DNA of 12,551 nucleotides from JAHEFX01 sp964614585 (GCA_964614585.1 CAZTLW010000067.1:1-12551), one strand, 5' to 3'; shown: positions 1 through 6,307, counted from the stretch's first letter. Translations and numbers: made by a program. The notes: a model not told the origin generated them from the sequence alone.

Positions 1-416
1 TGCCGGGCCCGTTCCCGATCCAGGAGACGAACCACGGGCTCACCGGCTTCGCCGACTCGATCGAGTGCCGCTACGACCCCCGCTTCTCCATCGGCGAGGG
101 CGGCGAGACACTCATCTGGCTGCGGCCCCGGGTGCCGCTGCTGGCCGACGAGGAGCCGTCGCCGGCGCAGCGCATCTGCCCGCTCGCCGACTCCGGCAAC
201 GGCATCTCGTGGAACGCCTATCTGGACGAGGTCCAATTCATCAACCCCGACCTGACGGTGTGGCTGCACCGGCCCCCGGTCGGCGAGTGGCACGCGAGCC
301 ACACGCGGTCGCACTGGCAGCCGACCGGCATCGGCGCCGCCGAGGCGGCGCTGTTCGACACCGAGGGCCCGGTCGGCGGGGCCATCCAGACGCTCTTGTT
401 GTTCCCGCCGGGCTGA
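1..416 (+). CDS. Acyl-CoA thioesterase-like protein, C-terminal part (5' truncated by window edge)
   Basis: The frame is open from base 3 to the TGA at 414-416 and gives the last 137 residues of a longer protein. The segment 'FINPDLTVWLHRPPVGEW' followed by an Asp-Thr-Glu-Gly and a Gln-Thr-Leu near the end is the pattern of the second hotdog repeat of TesB-like thioesterases (4HBT_3 type), common in actinobacteria. Such proteins hydrolyse acyl-CoA thioesters in the cytoplasm. The preceding Asn-Gly-Ile-Ser-Trp probably belongs to the linker between the two hotdog folds. The start and the first hotdog domain lie outside the window. The gene is convergent with the SDR gene, with only three bases between the two stop codons. 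The family call rests on motif recognition; substrate is unknown. Confidence 0.72.
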   Translation, partial: PGPFPIQETNHGLTGFADSIECRYDPRFSIGEGGETLIWLRPRVPLLADEEPSPAQRICPLADSGNGISWNAYLDEVQFINPDLTVWLHRPPVGEWHASHTRSHWQPTGIGAAEAALFDTEGPVGGAIQTLLLFPPG

Positions 417-419
417 GCC

Positions 420-1226
420 TCAGGACGGGAGGAGGTCCTTCATCTGGCGGGTGATGAGGTGGGTCGCCTGCCGGGGGGCGATCCGGCTGGCGAGGTTCAT
501 CATCGTGGCGTCGCGGCCGACGAGGATGTGGAGCTTGTCGTCCTCCATCCCGTCGAGGATGATCTCGGCGGCCCGCTCCACGGTCGTCATCGGGATCGAG
601 GACTCCTCGGCCTCGGGCGGGTCGACGGGCGACGCGACGCCCGAGTTGGTCGTGATGTCGGTGCCGACCCCGCCGGGCATGACCACCGAGATGGCCACGG
701 GGCTCTCGAGGAGCTCGGCGTAGAGCGCCTCGGTGAGCAGCTTCACGGCCGCCTTGGACGCCCCGTAGACGGCCTGGCCGGGAACCGGCAGGAACCCGCC
801 CATGCTGGAGACGTTGACCACGTGGGCGACGGGTCGCTCCGAGAGGATCGGCAAGAACGCCTTGAGCATGTGCATCGTGCCGTAGAGGTTGACGTCGACG
901 ACCCGGTCGATGGCGTCCCACTCGAGGTCGGCGAACCGGACGAACGGCTGGATGATCCCCGCACAGTTGATGAGTCCGTCGATCGACCCGTGGGCCGCCA
1001 GCACCTCGTCGGGAAAGGCGGCGGTGGCCTCGCGATCGGTGATGTCGAGGACGTGGGTGGAGAGCAGGTCCCCGGCGTCGGCGAGCGTCGCCGTCTCCTC
1101 GAGGCTCTCGGGACGGATGTCGACCGCCGCCACCCGGGCGCCACGCTCGAGCAGCCCGAGGACCAGCGCCCGGCCGATGCCGTTGCCGCCGCCGGTGACG
1201 ACGAATGCCTTGTCGTTGACCTGCAT
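420..1226 (-). CDS. SDR family NAD(P)-dependent oxidoreductase
   Basis: A 268-residue classical short-chain dehydrogenase/reductase. Visible motifs are the Rossmann cofactor loop TGGGNGIG (11-18), Asp36 at the end of beta-2 (suggesting NAD rather than NADP), NCAG (87-90), Asn113, SSM (140-142), and the catalytic YGASK with Tyr154 and Lys158, followed by PGG. Length is normal for the family. The reading frame continues 31 codons upstream, but the ATG at 1226 is preferred: GAGGAG lies five bases upstream (1232-1237), and the protein then begins just before the first beta strand as is usual. It is a stand-alone gene converging on the thioesterase; both could act in lipid or acyl-CoA metabolism, but that is inference and the substrate cannot be read from sequence. 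Confidence 0.93.
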   Translation of the reverse strand: MQVNDKAFVVTGGGNGIGRALVLGLLERGARVAAVDIRPESLEETATLADAGDLLSTHVLDITDREATAAFPDEVLAAHGSIDGLINCAGIIQPFVRFADLEWDAIDRVVDVNLYGTMHMLKAFLPILSERPVAHVVNVSSMGGFLPVPGQAVYGASKAAVKLLTEALYAELLESPVAISVVMPGGVGTDITTNSGVASPVDPPEAEESSIPMTTVERAAEIILDGMEDDKLHILVGRDATMMNLASRIAPRQATHLITRQMKDLLPS

Positions 1227-1231
1227 GGATG

Positions 1232-1237
1232 CTCCTC
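1232..1237 (-). promoter_or_regulatory. Ribosome binding site deciding the SDR start
   Basis: Read on the minus strand this is GAGGAG, five bases before the ATG at 1226. It is one of only two clear Shine-Dalgarno sequences in the window and fixes the SDR start against the longer open frame. Confidence 0.8.
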
Positions 1238-1251
1238 GTTCGGGGGTACCG

Positions 1252-1257
1252 AGGCTA
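1252..1257 (-). promoter_or_regulatory. Probable -10 hexamer of the SDR gene (TAGCCT)
   Basis: TAGCCT on the minus strand fits the actinobacterial TANNNT -10 pattern and would give a leader of about 20 bases that carries the GAGGAG site. No convincing -35 is seen. Inferred from pattern only. Confidence 0.45.
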
Positions 1258-1289
1258 TGCCCCCGACGCGCGTCGGTGCGCGGACCGAC

Positions 1290-1295
1290 CAGAAT
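1290..1295 (+). promoter_or_regulatory. Possible -10 hexamer of the DUF6390 gene (CAGAAT)
   Basis: CAGAAT is followed by seven bases and the GTG at 1303, the spacing expected for a leaderless transcript. The first base departs from the TANNNT pattern, so this is weaker than the other candidates in the window. Confidence 0.28.
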
Positions 1296-1302
1296 CGTCC
1301 CC

Positions 1303-2049
1303 GTGCCGACCCTCGACACCGCCGGAGCCCGCCGGTTCTCCCGCTACGCCTACCCGCCGCACGTACGCGGGCTCTGCGGCCCCGATGACGAGGCGACGAT
1401 CACCGCGCTGGCATCGGGCGAGGACGCCGACCCGGCCCCGTCCGCCTTCGAGGCGTTCGAGGGGGCGTTCCCGTACCTGGCCCTCATCGCTGCCGAGACG
1501 GGTATCGGCGACCCTCTCGACGCCCGGGTCGTGGACGGGTACTGGCTCGGCGGCCCGGCCTCGGCCGAGGTCGACCTCCTCGAGGTGGGCCACCACGTGC
1601 GGGATCGATTCCGACCCCGGATGGGCCTCCGTTGGCCCACCTTCTCCGAGGCGTTGGAGGCTCGGCCCCGGCCCACCCACGGCTTCCACGTGCTCTGCGT
1701 GTACCCGTGGCTGGGGATGCTGCGGGAGGGGGTCGTGCAGCCGTCGCTGTCGGTGCTCGATCGCTGCCGGATCCGCCCGGCCCGGGTGGTGTCGGTGACC
1801 GAAGACCGGGCGGAGGTGACGAGCCGCCCGCTGGAGTGGTCGGAGGGCCGGCTCTTCCTCGGCGAGCCGATCGCAGAGAGCGTGCAGCTCATACCCGGCG
1901 TCGACCCAGCCCCCGGCGACGTGGTGGCCGCCCACTGGGACTGGGCCTGCGAGGTGTTGGACGAGCGCCGCCTCGGCTGGCTGCTGGCCGACACGACCCA
2001 CGCCCTGTCGGTGGCGGCCCGAGTCACCCCAACAACCCCCACCCCCTGA
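1303..2049 (+). CDS. DUF6390 family protein, possibly with a HypC-like C-terminal barrel
   Basis: A 248-residue cytoplasmic protein with no signal peptide or membrane segment. It matches my recollection of the DUF6390 family: RYAYPPHVRGLCGPDD (14-29), GYWLG (79-83), THGFHVLCVYPWLG (125-138), LDRCRIRPARVVSV (152-165) and HWDWACE (211-217). Function is not established; I recall such genes beside hypC and [NiFe]-hydrogenase maturation genes, and here a HypC-like gene does follow. The C-terminal half looks HypC-like by eye: Cys155, three residues, Pro159, then Arg161-Val-Val, and later PGDVVAAH, the order seen in HypC. The GTG at 1303 is chosen because the protein then starts just before the conserved block; no Shine-Dalgarno is visible. 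No other hydrogenase genes are in the window. Confidence 0.68.
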   Translation: MPTLDTAGARRFSRYAYPPHVRGLCGPDDEATITALASGEDADPAPSAFEAFEGAFPYLALIAAETGIGDPLDARVVDGYWLGGPASAEVDLLEVGHHVRDRFRPRMGLRWPTFSEALEARPRPTHGFHVLCVYPWLGMLREGVVQPSLSVLDRCRIRPARVVSVTEDRAEVTSRPLEWSEGRLFLGEPIAESVQLIPGVDPAPGDVVAAHWDWACEVLDERRLGWLLADTTHALSVAARVTPTTPTP

Positions 2050-2053
2050 ACCC

Positions 2054-2134
2054 CAACCCTGGGTTGTGAGCGTCGCCCAAACGCCGACCCAGGGTTGTGA
2101 GCGTCGGAAACCGACGCCCTGAACCCTGGGTTGG
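2054..2134. repeat. Palindromic intergenic repeat cluster
   Basis: Three copies of an ACCC-N-GGGT palindrome sit at 2054-2066 (CAACCCTGGGTTG), 2087-2096 (with A at the centre) and 2122-2134. The 15-mer GGGTTGTGAGCGTCG is repeated exactly at 2061-2075 and 2092-2106, a 31-base period. The 13-mer CAACCCTGGGTTG recurs exactly at 9411-9423. The cluster fills the gap between the DUF6390 gene and the hypC-like gene and could end the first transcript, bind a protein, or be a dispersed genomic repeat. Confidence 0.75.
2101..2117. terminator. Perfect 7-bp hairpin inside the repeat cluster
   Basis: GCGTCGG, a loop of AAA, then CCGACGC form a perfect stem of seven pairs. There is no U-tract, as is usual in high-GC actinobacteria. 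Its place 50 bases after the DUF6390 stop and before the hypC promoter suits a terminator, but a structural or protein-binding role is equally possible. Confidence 0.4.
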
Positions 2135-2146
2135 CAGCGGGGCCGA

Positions 2147-2152
2147 TAGCCT
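2147..2152 (+). promoter_or_regulatory. Probable leaderless promoter -10 (TAGCCT) of the hypC-like gene
   Basis: TAGCCT is followed by exactly seven bases and the ATG at 2160, which would place the transcript start on or next to the A of the start codon. There is no Shine-Dalgarno. It implies the hypC-like gene can be transcribed independently of the DUF6390 gene. Confidence 0.5.
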
Positions 2153-2159
2153 CCGGACC

Positions 2160-2339
2160 ATGTGCATCGGACTGGCCGGCCGGATCCTGTCGGTCGAGGG
2201 CGACGACCTCGACCGGGTCGCGATCGTCGACGTGGGGACAGGCACCCGTCGGGTCGGCCTCGTCACACTCCCCGAGGCCAGCGAGGGCGACCTGGTCATC
2301 ATCCACGCCGGCTACGCCGTGGGATTCGCCGCCGACTGA
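2160..2339 (+). CDS. Short HypC/HybG/HupF-like hydrogenase maturation chaperone
   Basis: A 59-residue protein beginning Met-Cys-Ile-Gly, with GRILSV (7-12), a central RRVGLVTL (30-37) and GDLVIIHAGYAVGF (43-56), which is the HypC beta-barrel pattern. In HypC the second-residue Cys helps carry the Fe(CN)2CO unit with HypD and contacts the large-subunit precursor. Two departures are visible: the usual Pro of the MCxxxPG motif is Ala6, and the C-terminal helix of normal 75 to 95 residue HypC proteins is missing, since the protein stops after the last strand. The ATG at 2160 is chosen because it gives the N-terminal Cys and follows a leaderless promoter pattern; a GTG 63 bases upstream lies in the repeats. 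No hydrogenase structural gene is nearby. It may be specialised or degenerate. Confidence 0.78.
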   Translation: MCIGLAGRILSVEGDDLDRVAIVDVGTGTRRVGLVTLPEASEGDLVIIHAGYAVGFAAD

Positions 2340-2340
2340 T

Positions 2341-3795
2341 TCAGTCGATGATGACGACGCCGGCGGCCTCGGCGATCTCCTGCTCGCGTCGCACCCGGGC
2401 CCGGGCCGCATAGCCCCACCACAGGGCGAGACCCAGCAGGACGAGCGCCCCGCCGGTCCACCACGGGTTGAGCCCCGACAGCCAGGCGACCAGCAGGAAC
2501 ACTCCCACGTCGAGCACCGTCAGCGCCTCGAGGTACCGGTCGACGAACCGGTCGAGGTCACTCGGTTCCCGCTCCTCCTCGCCGAGTGGCCCCAGCACCG
2601 CCTGCACCCACGCCGGCCGGCCCGCCAGATGGGCCATGAGACCCGCCACCACGGCCAACCCGGCGACGATGCCGAGCACGCTGCCGAGGCTCCCCGTCAT
2701 CACGGTGGCGAACACCGCGAAGGCGTCCGCCACCCCTTGCTCGGCGATGGCGTCCTGCACCGCGAACGTGATCCGGGTCGTGGCGACGTAGGCCAGCGCC
2801 AAGGCGACGAGGACCACCAGCGCCAACTGCACGACCGTTCGGCGTCGGCGGGTCGACACCCACAACGTCGCTGCGATCGAGACGACGGCGGCGCCGATCA
2901 GCACCCACACGAGCCGGTCGAACGTCCGACCGGCGGTCTGGATGGTCTCGAGCTGGTCCTCGGACATGATCGTGACCTGCCCGAGGTCGTCGGGCACCTG
3001 CTCCCCCACGGCGGCGGACACCCGCTCGAGTGCCTCCTCCAGCCGGGGGTTGTCCGACAGGTCGGGCGGCTGGATGTCCTCGCCATCCAACAATCCCTCT
3101 TCCACCACCCACTCGATCGCCCCGGCCACGAGTGGCAAGGTGTCCAGTCGCAGCTCCCCCTCGGCCTGGTAGACGTTCTCGTACTGGCCGAGGTCGTCGG
3201 TGATCAGGTCGACGGCGGCTTCGTGGCCGCGGCGGACGGCCTCGACCGTGACCACCCCGAACTGGTCGGAGCGGACGAGCCCGTCGATGCCCTCGGCGAT
3301 GCGGGTGTTGGCCGCGGTGGCGAGCGGGTCTGCGAGGTCGGCGAATCGGGGCAGGTCGAGGCGGGAGATGATGGCGATGGCCGTGTCACCGAGGTCGAGC
3401 GCCTCCACCAGCCCCTCGGCCAGGAAGGTGTCGAACGCCGACAGCCGCGCCTCGAGCCTGGCCTCCAGCGCCAGCGCCTCGATGGTCGACTCCGACAACG
3501 ACTCCGACAGTTGGGTCTCGAACGCCTCCGACGTGATGGCCGGTTCGACGATCTCCATGAACGAGTCGGTGTCGAACACCACCCCGTGGACCCACCAGGC
3601 GACCAGGGCGAGCAGCACCAGGAGGGCCGAGATGGCCACCCCGAGGCCGGCACCGACGGAGCGGACCCTCGAACGGCGCCCACCCTCTCGTTCGGCGACC
3701 GACTGCTCGAGCTCCGCCACCTGTGCCCGCAGCGCCGCCACCTCGGCCTCGAGGTCCTCGGGGGACTGCTCGGGCGGGTTGGAGTCGTCGGCCAT
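2341..3795 (-). CDS. Multi-pass membrane protein with N-terminal coiled coil, unknown function
   Basis: A 484-residue protein I cannot assign. Residues 14-38 form an acidic heptad-rich coiled coil in the cytoplasm, then a basic stretch (RRSRVR) and membrane segment 1 (about 51-72). A 220-residue, acidic, mostly helical region follows (75-292), presumably outside the membrane, then five hydrophobic segments at about 294-315, 320-340, 367-391, 426-441 and 447-463. The opening of the outer region, FDTDSFMEIVEPAI, resembles actinobacterial integral membrane proteins with a D-T/S-D-x-F/Y-V motif after the first helix, also uncharacterised. The ATG at 3795 is supported by TATCGT seven bases upstream; the frame is open for 46 more codons but that stretch lacks membrane-protein character. 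It converges on the hypC-like gene with one base between the stops. Confidence 0.85.
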   Translation of the reverse strand: MADDSNPPEQSPEDLEAEVAALRAQVAELEQSVAEREGGRRSRVRSVGAGLGVAISALLVLLALVAWWVHGVVFDTDSFMEIVEPAITSEAFETQLSESLSESTIEALALEARLEARLSAFDTFLAEGLVEALDLGDTAIAIISRLDLPRFADLADPLATAANTRIAEGIDGLVRSDQFGVVTVEAVRRGHEAAVDLITDDLGQYENVYQAEGELRLDTLPLVAGAIEWVVEEGLLDGEDIQPPDLSDNPRLEEALERVSAAVGEQVPDDLGQVTIMSEDQLETIQTAGRTFDRLVWVLIGAAVVSIAATLWVSTRRRRTVVQLALVVLVALALAYVATTRITFAVQDAIAEQGVADAFAVFATVMTGSLGSVLGIVAGLAVVAGLMAHLAGRPAWVQAVLGPLGEEEREPSDLDRFVDRYLEALTVLDVGVFLLVAWLSGLNPWWTGGALVLLGLALWWGYAARARVRREQEIAEAAGVVIID

Positions 3796-4162
3796 CCGGC
3801 GGACGATAGCCCTCGCGAGACCTGTGCCAGCCGTCCGACCGCCCGCCCCATGGGCCGGGTCGACGCACGGCAAGTCGCGGCCGGTGTCGACCACCGCGCA
3901 CGCCCCCGGGCGGGCGACCCGGCACCGACCCAAAGCGCGCCTCGCAGGCCGGCGTGCCGATGCCGATGGCCAGACGGAGCACCCCGTCCCGGTCGACCTC
4001 CGACGCCGTGTCGTCGCGACCGCCGTGTTCCTCGATGGTGCAGTCGCACACGCCGTCGGGCCGGACCCGGCCGGGGTCGTGGAACGGCGAGGTCTAGCCG
4101 CAGCTTGCCCTGGGGACGATGCCGCCCCGACCGTGAATCACCTCGTCGCCGGCAAGCGTCAC
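3796..4162 (-). pseudogene. Possible remnant of a small gene, interrupted by TAG
   Basis: This gap between two minus-strand genes has no intact gene. A frame opening at GTG 4162, overlapping the DUF3179 stop by four bases (GTGA), gives 22 residues ending in IVPRASCG, then a TAG at 4094-4096. The same frame continues for about 55 more codons with protein-like composition (for example FHDPGRVRPDGVCDCTIEE), nearly all ending in G or C. After about 3929 coding character seems to move to another frame (ACAVVDTGRDLPC), as after a frameshift. I do not recognise the product. It may be a decayed gene, or merely GC-rich spacer. A shorter intact alternative start is GTG 4051. Confidence 0.3.
3803..3808 (-). 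promoter_or_regulatory. Probable leaderless promoter -10 (TATCGT) of the membrane-protein gene
   Basis: On the minus strand TATCGT is followed by seven bases and the ATG at 3795. No Shine-Dalgarno precedes this start, so a leaderless transcript is the simplest reading, and it argues against the longer N-terminal extension. Confidence 0.5.
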
Positions 4163-5529
4163 GGCAACCACAGCTCGGTCCCCGGCTGCCGCTGCGACCA
4201 GGCGAACCAATAGGCCTCGTGGGCGAGCACGGGATCACCGTCGGTCGTCTCGACGAGGAAGCCCGACCCCGAGCGCACGAGGCGCACCCCGGCCACCTCC
4301 ACCGACTCCCCGGCGTCCATCGCCTCACCCGCGGCCGCCACCGGGAAGGCGACCGGCGTCCCGTCGGGCGTGATGGCGGTCACGACCCGCTCGACCGAAC
4401 CGAGCCGATCGTCGATCGGCCCCACCGGGAAGATCGGCCCATTGGCGTCTCGGCCCTGCAGGGGGAAGTCCTCGTAGGTCCGGCCGATCCCGCCATCCTG
4501 CCCCACGACGGTCGTGTCGGGATGCTCGGCCTTCCACTCGCCCCAGGTCGAGGTGACCACCGGGATCTGGGTGAGGCGGAGACCGGCCAACTCACCGGAG
4601 ACGGCCACCCCCGAGAACGTGTCGAAGAACGTCCCGGTGGCGAGGTCGTAGCTGACCTTGTTCGAGGCGTGGAGCAGGCCGCTGGTCCGGAGGACGATCC
4701 GCTCGACGCCTTCGACGTCGTCGGCGTAGAACGCCTGGGCGGCGCCGCAGAGCGTGCAGTAGGGGATGGCGATCTCACGACCCCCGAGGGAGTCGTTGAC
4801 CATCTCGTGGACCTCCATCTGATTCCGCGGATAGGCCCGGGCCTCTCCGTCGACGACCACGCCGAACACGAGGCGCTCGTCGGCGAGCCAGCGGGCCTGC
4901 TCGGCCGACGTCACCCTGGGGTAGTCCAGGGCGGGGATGCAGCCGGCGCAGGGCGCCTCGTCGCCGAGTGGCCGCAGGTCGGGCTGGACGCCGCCCCAGG
5001 TGACGAAACGGGGGTCCTGGGCGTTGTCGGGGTCGTCGAAGAACGCCTCGAAGAAGGGGTTGAGGTCGGCGAAGACGGTCGACTTGAGGGAGGCGTAGTC
5101 GGGAGGCGGGGGCACGTCGCGGGTGATGAGGTCGTTCATCACCACCACCCATGAGGCCGGCAACTCGGGGGTGATCGGGACACCCGTGAGGTCCCGCAAG
5201 GCCTCGACGAGGATCATCCCCTGGGAGCTCTGACTGGGAACGAAGCGCAGGACGTCGGCCAGCAGCCAGGCGGCCCGCTGGTCGCCGGTGGCGGCCAGCC
5301 GGGAGACGGCCTCGGTGTCGATGAGATCACCGCGGGCGAATGTCACCCGCGCGAGGTCGCCGGCCAGTTGGTCATCGGGGACGGTGACGGTGGTCGTCGT
5401 CTCGGTGGTGATGGTGGTCGGCTCTCCGTCGGGGGCGACGGTGGGCGAGCCGCTCGTGCAGGCGGCAACGACCAGCGCGAGACCGGTCACGAGGGCCGTC
5501 GCCCGTAGGCTGCGTCGCACCGTGATCAC
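4159..5529 (-). CDS. DUF3179 domain-containing lipoprotein
   Basis: A 456-residue secreted lipoprotein. Residues 1-24 are a signal peptide with two Arg, a hydrophobic core and a lipobox VAAC (lipidated Cys24), followed by a Thr/Ser-rich linker rich in TTETTTT. The C-terminal 250 residues match DUF3179: CAGC (194-197), GEARAYPRNQMEVHEMVND (228-246), IPYCTLCGAAQAF (255-267), SGLLHASN (283-290) and STWGEW (327-332). The domain's function is not established; paired Cys (194/197, 258/261) and His241 could bind metal or form disulfides outside the cell. A non-conserved helical segment (about 55-165) separates linker and domain. The start is either GTG 5529 or GTG 5520; neither has a Shine-Dalgarno. 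It is head-to-head with the RNA methyltransferase gene. Confidence 0.88.
   Translation of the reverse strand: MITVRRSLRATALVTGLALVVAACTSGSPTVAPDGEPTTITTETTTTVTVPDDQLAGDLARVTFARGDLIDTEAVSRLAATGDQRAAWLLADVLRFVPSQSSQGMILVEALRDLTGVPITPELPASWVVVMNDLITRDVPPPPDYASLKSTVFADLNPFFEAFFDDPDNAQDPRFVTWGGVQPDLRPLGDEAPCAGCIPALDYPRVTSAEQARWLADERLVFGVVVDGEARAYPRNQMEVHEMVNDSLGGREIAIPYCTLCGAAQAFYADDVEGVERIVLRTSGLLHASNKVSYDLATGTFFDTFSGVAVSGELAGLRLTQIPVVTSTWGEWKAEHPDTTVVGQDGGIGRTYEDFPLQGRDANGPIFPVGPIDDRLGSVERVVTAITPDGTPVAFPVAAAGEAMDAGESVEVAGVRLVRSGSGFLVETTDGDPVLAHEAYWFAWSQRQPGTELWLP
5506..5511 (+). promoter_or_regulatory. Possible -10 (TAGGCT) of the RNA methyltransferase gene
   Basis: TAGGCT fits TANNNT and ends ten bases before the GTG at 5522. 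If used, this promoter lies inside the coding sequence of the divergent DUF3179 gene. No Shine-Dalgarno is visible, so the transcript would have little or no leader. Confidence 0.35.
5522..5529. other. Palindrome GTGATCAC holding the starts of two divergent genes
   Basis: The eight bases read the same on both strands. Read rightward they begin the RNA methyltransferase (Val-Ile-Thr) and read leftward they can begin the DUF3179 lipoprotein (also Val-Ile-Thr). If both GTGs are used the coding regions overlap head-to-head by eight bases; if the lipoprotein starts at GTG 5520 the genes are separated by one base. Confidence 0.55.
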
Positions 5530-6307
5530 GTCGTCGTCCAATCCCCGCGTGAAGCGGCTCGTCGGCCTCCGGCACCGCCGGGCCCGGGCTGCCGAGGGCG
5601 TCGCGGTCGTGGAGGGGACCGACGAACTGCGACGGGCGTTGGAGGCCGGAGCGACGGTGCGCGAAGCGTATCGGCGGGTGGAACGTCCCGACGAGGCGCC
5701 CGATTCCCTCGCCGCGGCGCTCGCGGCTGCCGGGGCCGAGGTGGTCGACCTCGGGCCGGAGGCGTTTGCGCGGGTGGCGGTGCGGGACATGGCCGGGTGG
5801 GTGGCGGTGGTCGCCGACCCGACGGTGCGGCTGGTCGACCTCGCCCTGCCCGCCGAGCCGCTGGTACTCGTGATCGAGGCGGGCGAGAAGCCCGGCAACC
5901 TGGGGGCGATGCTCCGCACCGCCGACGCCGTGGGCGTGGACGCGGTGGTGGTGGCCGACCCGGTGACCGATGTCACCAACCCCAACGTGGTTCGCTCGAG
6001 CCTCGGCTGTGTGTTCACGGTGCCGGTGGCGGTGGCCGATGCCACCGAAACGGTGGCGTGGCTGGCCGACCGGGGCATCGCGGTGGCGGCGACGCTGGTC
6101 GACGCCGAGGCCGACCTGTGGGATACCGATCTCACGGGTGCGCTGGCGGTGGCCGTCGGCGCCGAGCACCAGGGACTGAGCCGGGTGTGGTGGGACGCCG
6201 AGCGACCGGTGCGGATCCCGATGGCCGGGACGGCGGACTCGCTCAACGCCAGCGTGGCGGCGGCGGTGGTGCTGTACGAAGCGGCCCGTCAACGCTCGAC
6301 GGCGTAG
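5522..6307 (+). CDS. TrmH/SpoU family RNA 2'-O-methyltransferase
   Basis: A 261-residue SPOUT methyltransferase of the kind that methylates a ribose 2'-hydroxyl in rRNA or tRNA with S-adenosylmethionine. The N-terminal SNPRVKRLVGLRHRR (6-20) and VVEGTDELRRAL (29-40) form the small substrate-binding domain. The C-terminal trefoil-knot domain shows motif 1 around NLGAMLRTADAVG (126-138, with Arg132), VVRSSLGCVFTVPV (156-169), motif 2 AVGAEHQGLS (211-220) and motif 3 IPMAGTADSLNAS (232-244). Length is typical. The exact target nucleotide cannot be told from sequence, so no gene symbol is given. The GTG at 5522 is chosen because ITSSSNPRVK is the usual N-terminus of this family. The 3' end overlaps the convergent hydrolase-cyclase gene by 19 bases. 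Confidence 0.92.
   Translation: MITSSSNPRVKRLVGLRHRRARAAEGVAVVEGTDELRRALEAGATVREAYRRVERPDEAPDSLAAALAAAGAEVVDLGPEAFARVAVRDMAGWVAVVADPTVRLVDLALPAEPLVLVIEAGEKPGNLGAMLRTADAVGVDAVVVADPVTDVTNPNVVRSSLGCVFTVPVAVADATETVAWLADRGIAVAATLVDAEADLWDTDLTGALAVAVGAEHQGLSRVWWDAERPVRIPMAGTADSLNASVAAAVVLYEAARQRSTA

Noticed and set aside
1227..1319. 31-residue N-terminal extension of the SDR
   Set aside because: A GAGGAG site five bases before the ATG at 1226 and the usual start of the Rossmann fold favour the shorter protein.
2054..2134. Short CRISPR-like array
   Set aside because: Only two exact 15-base copies and no equal spacers; the palindromes are partial and there are no cas genes.
2097..2159. Longer hypC-like protein starting at GTG 2097
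   Set aside because: It would translate the palindromic repeats and remove the N-terminal Met-Cys that HypC function needs.
3796..3933. 46-residue N-terminal extension of the 484-residue membrane protein
   Set aside because: The ATG at 3795 has a -10 seven bases upstream; the extension is Cys/Gly/Arg-rich and unlike the acidic coiled coil that follows.
4094..4096. Selenocysteine or other recoding at the TAG in the gap
   Set aside because: Selenocysteine uses TGA, and there is no sign of a pyrrolysine system; a broken gene or spacer is simpler.
2131..5154. A 1007-codon open frame on the plus strand
   Set aside because: It runs antisense to the membrane-protein and DUF3179 genes, has no recognisable domain and has the His/Arg/Asp/Gly-rich composition typical of reverse frames in GC-rich DNA.
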